From positions 1 through 10,068 of the forward strand of contig CAYYYW010000031.1 of NCBI GenBank assembly GCA_964476245.1: 10,068 nt of DNA. Direction: 5' to 3'. Source of the stretch: CAYYYW01 sp964476245. Lineage in GTDB: Bacteria > Patescibacteriota > Microgenomatia > UBA1406 > HO2-37-13b. The position numbers and the translations under genes were made by a program. The notes beneath the pieces were generated by a model, which was not told the origin of the DNA, made no database searches, and saw nothing but the letters and a program-made list of their open reading frames with translations. This document shows, in pieces, positions 6,296-10,068 of this stretch (the stretch's first letter is position 1; the number at the start of each line of letters is the position of its first letter).

Positions 6296-6409
6296 ATGAA
6301 AATAAGATCATCCATAAAAAAAATCTGTAAGAAATGTAAAATAGTCAAAAGAGGCGGAAAATTGTATGTTATTTGTGAAAATCCTAAACACAAACAAAGA
6401 CAAGGATGA
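6296..6409 (+). CDS. rpmJ: 50S ribosomal protein L36
   Basis: This 37-residue protein has the exact usual L36 length. It starts MKIRSSIKKICKKCKIVKRG and ends ICENPKHKQRQG. The zinc ligands C11, C14, C27 and H32 (CxxC-x12-C-x4-H) are all present, so it is the zinc-binding form. L36 lies deep in 23S rRNA near the base of the stalk. The TGA stop at 6407-6409 falls exactly after the canonical QG end, which supports TGA as a true stop in this genome. It begins 10 nt after infA. Confidence 0.96.
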   Translation: MKIRSSIKKICKKCKIVKRGGKLYVICENPKHKQRQG

Positions 6410-6417
6410 CAGAAATG

Positions 6418-6440
6418 TTAAATATTAAATATCAAAAATA
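6418..6440 (+). repeat. Heptamer-type repeat in the rpsM leader
   Basis: AAATATT (6420-6426) and AAATATC (6427-6433) are followed by AAAAAT. Bases 6418-6439 repeat 1717-1738 exactly over 22 nt. The array is in the 43-nt gap between rpmJ and rpsM and ends 13 nt before the rpsM start. No hairpin or Shine-Dalgarno site is seen in the gap. Confidence 0.7.
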
Positions 6441-6452
6441 TAATTTAATTTT

Positions 6453-6866
6453 ATGATTAGAGTTGTTGGGGTGAATTTGCCGGATGATAAACGAATTGAA
6501 TATGCTTTGACGTTAATTTATGGTGTGGGTTGGGGAAACGCGAAAAAAATTCTTGCAGCAACAAGCATTAATAAGGACAAAAAAGTAAAAGATCTGACAG
6601 AAGATGAAGTCAAAAGAATCCAAAACGAGGTTGAAAAAAAGTATAAGGTTGAGGGAGATTTAAAAGAAGAAGTACGGAAAGATATTAAAAGATTAAAAGA
6701 TGTTGGTTGTTATCGAGGAACAAGACATATAAAAGGCCTGCCAGTTAAAGGACAAAGAACAAAATCTAACGCGCGGACTAAAAGAGGAAAAAGAAAAACA
6801 GTTGGCGCTTTGAAGAAAGAAGACAGAACAAAGTTGCAAGACCAACCAAAAATTACCCAAAAATAA
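6453..6866 (+). CDS. rpsM: 30S ribosomal protein S13
   Basis: The 137-residue product shows the S13 N-terminus (RVVGVNLPDDKRIEYALTLIYGVG, 3-26), the middle KYKVEGDLKEEVRKDIKRL (63-81) and the strongly conserved tail GCYRGTRHIKGLPVKGQRTKSNARTKRGKRKTV (85-117). S13 is in the 30S head, contacts S19 and the P-site tRNA, and bridges to the large subunit. About 20 extra polar residues (118-137, ending QPKITQK) extend past the usual end. In E. coli the alpha operon is repressed by S4 at an rpsM leader structure; no comparable pseudoknot was recognised here. Confidence 0.97.
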   Translation: MIRVVGVNLPDDKRIEYALTLIYGVGWGNAKKILAATSINKDKKVKDLTEDEVKRIQNEVEKKYKVEGDLKEEVRKDIKRLKDVGCYRGTRHIKGLPVKGQRTKSNARTKRGKRKTVGALKKEDRTKLQDQPKITQK

Positions 6867-6894
6867 ATTATTAAAGTTTCGATTAATCTAATTT

Positions 6895-7269
6895 ATGGCT
6901 AAAAGACAAGCAAAAAAAATTGTTGAGAGAGGAAGAATATATATCGTGGCTACTTTTAATAATACTTTAGTTACGGTAACTGATGAAAAAGGAACTCCTT
7001 TTATTATTGGGAGTTGTGGAATGTATGGGTTTTCTGGGACAAGAAAATCAACCCCTTATGCCGCTACGGTTACTGTTCAAGCAACTTTGAAAAAGGCAAT
7101 GGGAGAGCATAACTTAAGAGAGGCAAATATTTTCATAAAAGGAATCGGCCCGGGCCGACAGGCAGCCTTGCGCGCCATAAAATCTTTAGGAATAGAAATC
7201 AATAAGATATTAGACATTACTCCAGTTCCTCATAATGGTGTCAGACCACCAAAAATGAGAAGAGGTTAA
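6895..7269 (+). CDS. rpsK: 30S ribosomal protein S11
   Basis: The 124-residue product has the S11 pattern: GRIYIVATFNNTLVTVTDEKG (13-33), GFSGTRKSTPYAA (45-57), VKGIGPGR-type IKGIGPGRQAALRAI (81-95), ITPVPHNGVRPPKMRRG (108-124). S11 is on the 30S platform near the Shine-Dalgarno helix and the mRNA exit. Positions 40-44 read SCGMY where many homologues have AGG-like residues. It sits between rpsM and rpsD as usual, and its final RRG codons include AGAGG 7 nt before the rpsD start. Confidence 0.97.
   Translation: MAKRQAKKIVERGRIYIVATFNNTLVTVTDEKGTPFIIGSCGMYGFSGTRKSTPYAATVTVQATLKKAMGEHNLREANIFIKGIGPGRQAALRAIKSLGIEINKILDITPVPHNGVRPPKMRRG
7261..7265 (+). promoter_or_regulatory. Possible ribosome binding site for rpsD
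   Basis: AGAGG, within the last codons of rpsK, lies 7 nt before the rpsD ATG. It is the only gene start in the window with a recognisable Shine-Dalgarno-like match at a normal distance. Because the bases encode the conserved arginine/glycine end of S11, the match may be accidental. Confidence 0.35.
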
Positions 7270-7272
7270 CCT

Positions 7273-7893
7273 ATGCGTTATACTGGTCCAAAAAATAGAT
7301 TGGCAAGAAGAGAGGGTATTGATCTTGGTTTGAAAACACCCGGGACCAAAGCTTATAGTAGTTTAACAAGAAAATTGAATATATTACCGGGACAGCACGG
7401 AGGAGCGCGTAGAAAAAAATTAACTGATTATGGAGTTCAACTTCGTGAGAAACAGAGAATGAAAAGAATGTACGGAATTACGGAAAGGCAGATGAAAAAT
7501 TATTTTAAAAAGGCAAGTAAAATGATGGGAAATACGGCTGATATTTTAATTCAAATACTGGAGAGAAGATTAGACAACGTTATTTATAAATTAGGTTTGG
7601 CGCCAACAAGGTCATCTGCTCGCCAGCTAGTTACTCATGGTCATATGCAGGTCAATAACAAAAAAGTTACCATTCCTTCTTATTTAATAAAGGAAGGCGA
7701 CATAATCTCTTTTCACAAAAAAAAATCAATTAATATTCCGTATATTAGTCAGATGTTGGAAAAGAAAGACATCGTTATTCCTGAATGGTTGATGAGAGAA
7801 GGACCGGTCGGAAAAATTGTTAGAATTCCTAAGAAAGAGGACTCAAGAGAAGATATTAATTTACAATTAGTGGTAGAGTTTTATTCCCGTTAA
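7273..7893 (+). CDS. rpsD: 30S ribosomal protein S4
   Basis: The 206-residue product begins MRYTGPKNRLARREG and has PGQHGGARRKKLTDYGVQLREKQ (39-61), then the S4 RNA-binding domain from about 98 to 157: RRLDNVIYKLGLAPTRSSARQLVTHGH (98-124) and VTIPSYLIKEGDIISF (132-147). No N-terminal cysteines are present, so it is the zinc-free form. S4 starts 30S assembly on the 16S 5' domain and in E. coli is the repressor of the alpha operon. It starts 3 nt after rpsK, suggesting coupling. Confidence 0.97.
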   Translation: MRYTGPKNRLARREGIDLGLKTPGTKAYSSLTRKLNILPGQHGGARRKKLTDYGVQLREKQRMKRMYGITERQMKNYFKKASKMMGNTADILIQILERRLDNVIYKLGLAPTRSSARQLVTHGHMQVNNKKVTIPSYLIKEGDIISFHKKKSINIPYISQMLEKKDIVIPEWLMREGPVGKIVRIPKKEDSREDINLQLVVEFYSR

Positions 7894-7899
7894 AAATTT

Positions 7900-7918
7900 A
7901 TCCCGATTTAATCGGGAT
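7900..7918 (+). promoter_or_regulatory. 8-bp hairpin between rpsD and rpoA
   Basis: ATCCCGAT (7900-7907) pairs perfectly with ATCGGGAT (7911-7918) around a TTA loop. It is followed by TGCTATTTTATATTATG rather than a T run, so it is at best a weak terminator. It lies 15 nt before the rpoA ATG in a 39-nt gap. It may lower rpoA expression relative to the ribosomal genes, protect an mRNA end, or be a dispersed palindrome of the same kind as the one in rplQ. Confidence 0.65.
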
Positions 7919-7932
7919 TGCTATTTTATATT

Positions 7933-8865
7933 ATGTTAGAACCGAATTTTGTTACAGAGAGATTAGATGTTTCTCTCACCTATGGAAAATTTATTTTAGA
8001 ACCTTTACCGATGGGTTTTGGTTATACGCTGGGTCATTCATTAAGAAGAGCTTTACTTTCATCGATTCCCGGTGCCGCCGTCACTTATGTGAAAATAAAC
8101 GGGGCGACCCATCCTTTTTCTACAATTTCCGGGGTTAAAGATTCGATCTTAGATATTATTTTGAATATAAAACTTTTAAGATTTAAGATTGTAGGCGATG
8201 GTCCTTTTGAGACGGATCTTTCATTAAAGGGAAGACATAAAGTCAAGGGGGAAGATTTTAAAGGAGGAGATATAAATGTTGTAAACAAAGATAGCTATAT
8301 CACTGAAATTACTGATGACAAGACAAAATTAGAAATTACATTAGTGATAGAGAAAGGATTGGGTTATTCTCCTTCGGAAGACAAAGAAAAAAAAGAATTT
8401 GGTGTTTTAGCTATTGATTCCTTTTTTTCTCCGGTAAGAAAAATTAATTATTTGGTGCAAAGCGTTCGGGTTGGACGCAAAACAAATTTAGACCGATTAA
8501 TTTTTGAGATATGGACGGATGGGACTATCTCACCAGTGGATGCTTTTAAACAAGGGGCTAAAACTTTGTCCCAGTATTTCGGCTATATTTTATCAGGGAA
8601 AGATGTTAAAAAAGCCACGGAAACAGCAGAAGATCTTGAAAGAGAATTAGCCAAGCAAGTTGATAAAAAAGTTTATCAAACAATTATTGATGAGCTTGAT
8701 TTACCAACCAGAGTGATTAATGCCCTGTTACAGGAGAAAATTGAGACGGTGGCAGACCTGCTTAAACGAACTAAAGCCAACATAATCAATTTTAAAGGGG
8801 TGGGTAAGAAATCAATTGATTTAATCCAAAAAGAATTGGAAAAACTTAATATTCCATTTGAATAA
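7933..8865 (+). CDS. rpoA: DNA-directed RNA polymerase subunit alpha
   Basis: The 310-residue protein has the full alpha layout. The N-terminal dimerisation domain contains YGKFILEPLPMGFGYTLGHSLRRALLSSIPGAAV (17-50), FSTISGVKDSILDIILNIK (62-80), and GRKTNLDRLIFEIWTDGTISPVDAF (181-205). After a linker, the C-terminal domain (about 253-310) has ELDLPTRVINALL (254-266) with R260 and N263 matching the DNA-contacting residues of E. coli R265 and N268, and KGVGKKSIDLIQKEL (288-302). The ATG at 7933 is preferred over an in-frame TTG at 7918, which lies in the hairpin. rplQ follows after 2 nt. Confidence 0.97.
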   Translation: MLEPNFVTERLDVSLTYGKFILEPLPMGFGYTLGHSLRRALLSSIPGAAVTYVKINGATHPFSTISGVKDSILDIILNIKLLRFKIVGDGPFETDLSLKGRHKVKGEDFKGGDINVVNKDSYITEITDDKTKLEITLVIEKGLGYSPSEDKEKKEFGVLAIDSFFSPVRKINYLVQSVRVGRKTNLDRLIFEIWTDGTISPVDAFKQGAKTLSQYFGYILSGKDVKKATETAEDLERELAKQVDKKVYQTIIDELDLPTRVINALLQEKIETVADLLKRTKANIINFKGVGKKSIDLIQKELEKLNIPFE

Positions 8866-8867
8866 CC

Positions 8868-9341
8868 ATGAAACACAAAGTTAAAAAAATCAAATTTAAA
8901 AAAGGAAAAGATTCGGCTGAAGCGACAATGAGAAAGTTGGCCACAAATTTCATTAATAATGGAAAAATTACGACAACGCTGTCTAAAGCAAAAAAATTAA
9001 AAAGCTTTATTGACAGATTGGTATTTAAAGCCAAAGAAAAAAAAGAGTCAACAAAAAATATTCTCTTAAAACATCTTGGAGAAGAAAAAGTGATTAATAA
9101 GCTGTTTGACGTTGTTGCTCCTAAATTTAATGATAGAAGTAGTGGCTTTGTCAGAGTGATAAAGTTAGGGCAAAGGTTGGGGGATGGAGCGGAAATAGCC
9201 AGAATGGAATGGGTGAAACCAATTTTAGAAGTTCAAAGTGTCAACCCCGCTAAGCGGGGTGAAAAGTTCAAAGTTCAAAGTAAACAAAAACAAAAAGAAA
9301 ATGGCAAACCTAACAAAGTCAACCAAACCGGTAAAAAGTAA
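8868..9341 (+). CDS. rplQ: 50S ribosomal protein L17 with a repeat-derived C-terminal tail
   Basis: The 157-residue product is longer than the common 116-130. The L17 core is clear in residues 15-118: EATMRKLATNFINNGKITTT (18-37), SKAKKLKSFIDRLV (39-52), and a C-terminal RLGDGAEIARMEWV (103-116). Residues 119-157 are a basic, low-complexity tail encoded by a heptamer array and a palindrome (9229-9281) and by the start of rplM. The reading frame runs 41 nt into rplM. The core lines the exit tunnel region; the tail probably has no fold. It is a likely case of lost stop after repeat insertion, with function of the core retained. Confidence 0.93.
   Translation: MKHKVKKIKFKKGKDSAEATMRKLATNFINNGKITTTLSKAKKLKSFIDRLVFKAKEKKESTKNILLKHLGEEKVINKLFDVVAPKFNDRSSGFVRVIKLGQRLGDGAEIARMEWVKPILEVQSVNPAKRGEKFKVQSKQKQKENGKPNKVNQTGKK
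9229..9281 (+). repeat. Composite repeat: heptamers around a palindrome, inside rplQ
   Basis: GTTCAAA occurs at 9231-9237, 9266-9272 and 9273-9279, and an 11-nt AAGTTCAAAGT flanks both sides (9229-9239, 9264-9274). Between them is a perfect 7-bp palindrome, ACCCCGC-TAA-GCGGGGT (9244-9260), much richer in GC than its surroundings. The layout looks like a small palindromic element placed in a heptamer array. It is translated as part of the L17 tail. Confidence 0.75.
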
Positions 9342-9753
9342 AGAAATAAAAAGAGACTGGCATCTTTTTGATGCTAAAGATAAGGTCCTAGGGCGTTTTG
9401 CGACGGAAATAATTCGTTATTTAACCGGCAAAAATAAAGTTAACTATGTCCCTTATTTAGACATGGGGGATTTTGTGGTGGTGGTAAATGCGAAACATAT
9501 TGTTTTGACTGGTAAAAAAGAGCAAACAAAGACGTATTCGCGTTATTCAGGATATCCGGGAGGATTAAAAACAATATCTTTTGCTGTTTTAAAAGAAAAA
9601 AACCCGGCAGAAATTATCAAACAGGCTGTTTCTAAGATGTTGCCTAAAAATAAATTAAGAGTCAAAAGATTGACCAGGTTATTTATTTTTGCGGAGGAGA
9701 AACACCCGTACGGAAAAAATATCAAATATCAAATATCAAAAAACTATGGCTAA
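9301..9753 (+). CDS. rplM: 50S ribosomal protein L13
   Basis: With the ATG at 9301 the protein has 150 residues. L13 signatures are RDWHLFDAKDKVLGRFATEI (18-37), VPYLDMGDFVVVVNAKHIVLTGKK (50-73), YSRYSGYPGG (79-88) and AVSKMLPKNKLR (109-120). A longer in-frame GTG start at 9238 would lie in the rplQ repeat and adds a non-conserved basic stretch, so 9301 is chosen. The start overlaps rplQ by 41 nt. The end IKYQISKNYG is encoded by AAATATC repeats and overlaps the rpsI start by 8 nt. L13 is an early assembly protein of the large subunit. Confidence 0.95.
   Translation: MANLTKSTKPVKSKEIKRDWHLFDAKDKVLGRFATEIIRYLTGKNKVNYVPYLDMGDFVVVVNAKHIVLTGKKEQTKTYSRYSGYPGGLKTISFAVLKEKNPAEIIKQAVSKMLPKNKLRVKRLTRLFIFAEEKHPYGKNIKYQISKNYG
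9717..9737 (+). repeat. Heptamer repeat AAATATC at the rplM/rpsI junction
   Basis: Three exact tandem copies of AAATATC (9717-9723, 9724-9730, 9731-9737) are followed by A-rich sequence and the rpsI ATG at 9746. They are read as codons for the last residues of L13. The unit is the same as the second unit in the rpsE and rpsM leaders. Confidence 0.75.
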
Positions 9754-10068
9754 AAAATTACCTGCGGTTAAATATTACGAAGCGATTGGAAGAAGAAAAT
9801 CGGCAGTGGCCCGGGTTAGACTTCATATTGCTCCCAAGCAAAAAGAAATTACCGTTTCTGGTTTAAAGATGAAGAAAGGTGAGATTTATATTAATAAAAC
9901 GTCAATTGCTCAATATTTTCCCGGTGGGACGGCAAAAATCAAGTATTCTCAACCGCTGAAATTGACAGACAGCTTAGACCGATTTGTTATTTCCGTTCAA
10001 GTCAAGGGTGGTGGAAAAAATGGTCAATTAGAAGCAGCTATCCACGGAATTTCCAGAGCTTTGGAATT
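9746..10068 (+). CDS. rpsI: 30S ribosomal protein S9, 5' part
   Basis: The reading frame stays open to the window end, giving 107 codons without a stop. It starts MAKKLPAVKYYEAIGRRKSA and has GRRKSAVARVRL (15-26), IYINKTSIAQYFPGG (47-61), KGGGKNGQLEAAIHGISRAL, so most of S9 is present and only the C-terminal tail that reaches the P-site tRNA is missing. A segment at about 28-45 (APKQKEITVSGLKMKKGE) is longer than in E. coli S9. The start overlaps rplM by 8 nt. rplM-rpsI is the standard pair, here joined directly to rplQ without truA. Confidence 0.96.
   Translation, partial: MAKKLPAVKYYEAIGRRKSAVARVRLHIAPKQKEITVSGLKMKKGEIYINKTSIAQYFPGGTAKIKYSQPLKLTDSLDRFVISVQVKGGGKNGQLEAAIHGISRALE

Noticed and set aside
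7145..7158. A 14-bp perfect GC-rich palindrome (TCGGCCCGGGCCGA) inside rpsK
   Set aside because: It encodes part of the conserved IGPGR motif of S11; glycine and proline codons readily produce such symmetry, although the GC-rich codon choice is unusual here.
7918..7932. TTG start for rpoA five codons upstream of the chosen ATG
   Set aside because: It falls on the last pairs of the hairpin, adds non-conserved residues, and the ATG at 7933 matches the usual alpha N-terminus length.
9238..9300. GTG start for rplM 21 codons upstream
   Set aside because: The extra codons are translated repeat sequence without similarity to L13; the ATG at 9301 gives a normal N-terminal length.

Overview
The window is a dense, single-strand ribosomal protein cluster (S10/spc/alpha type) from an AT-rich bacterium. 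Every gene reads left to right, gaps are mostly under 45 nt, and several neighbours overlap. The gene content points to the Candidate Phyla Radiation (Patescibacteria), plausibly Microgenomates, but this placement is inference. The grounds are: no rpmD (L30) between rpsE and rplO, short or rearranged ribosomal proteins, and short repeat palindromes scattered between genes. TGA acts as a stop (rplO, rpmJ), so the TGA=glycine code of Gracilibacteria/SR1 does not apply.

Layout: the 3' end of a probable rplB (2-67); a 14-bp hairpin (73-103); rpsS; rpsH-rplF-rplR-rpsE-rplO-secY; then rpmG (L33) in an unusual place; an enlarged two-domain adk; map; infA; rpmJ; rpsM-rpsK-rpsD; a small hairpin; rpoA; rplQ; rplM; and the 5' part of rpsI, cut by the window end. 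The usual block rplV-rpsC-rplP-rpmC-rpsQ-rplN-rplX-rplE-rpsN is absent between rpsS and rpsH, which sit 5 nt apart.

The genes supply both ribosomal subunits (S19, S8, S5, S13, S11, S4, S9; L6, L18, L15, L33, L36, L17, L13), an initiation factor (IF1), the membrane exit channel (SecY), removal of the N-terminal methionine (MetAP), the RNA polymerase alpha subunit, and an adenylate-kinase-type enzyme. They form one growth-linked expression unit.

The most unusual points are: (1) adk encodes an adenylate kinase fused to a second P-loop domain that resembles the archaeal UPF0200 family; (2) five gene leaders or gene tails carry a 7-nt period repeat fitting AAAKWTY, in two cases absorbed into coding sequence and causing gene overlaps; (3) short perfect palindromes with 3-nt loops lie in two gaps and inside rplQ; (4) starts lack clear Shine-Dalgarno sites, while 14 of 19 ATGs are preceded directly by T; (5) a nine-gene block is missing from the ribosomal cluster. 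No RNA genes, CRISPR arrays, insertion sequences or minus-strand genes were seen, and no gene-free stretch exceeds 60 nt.
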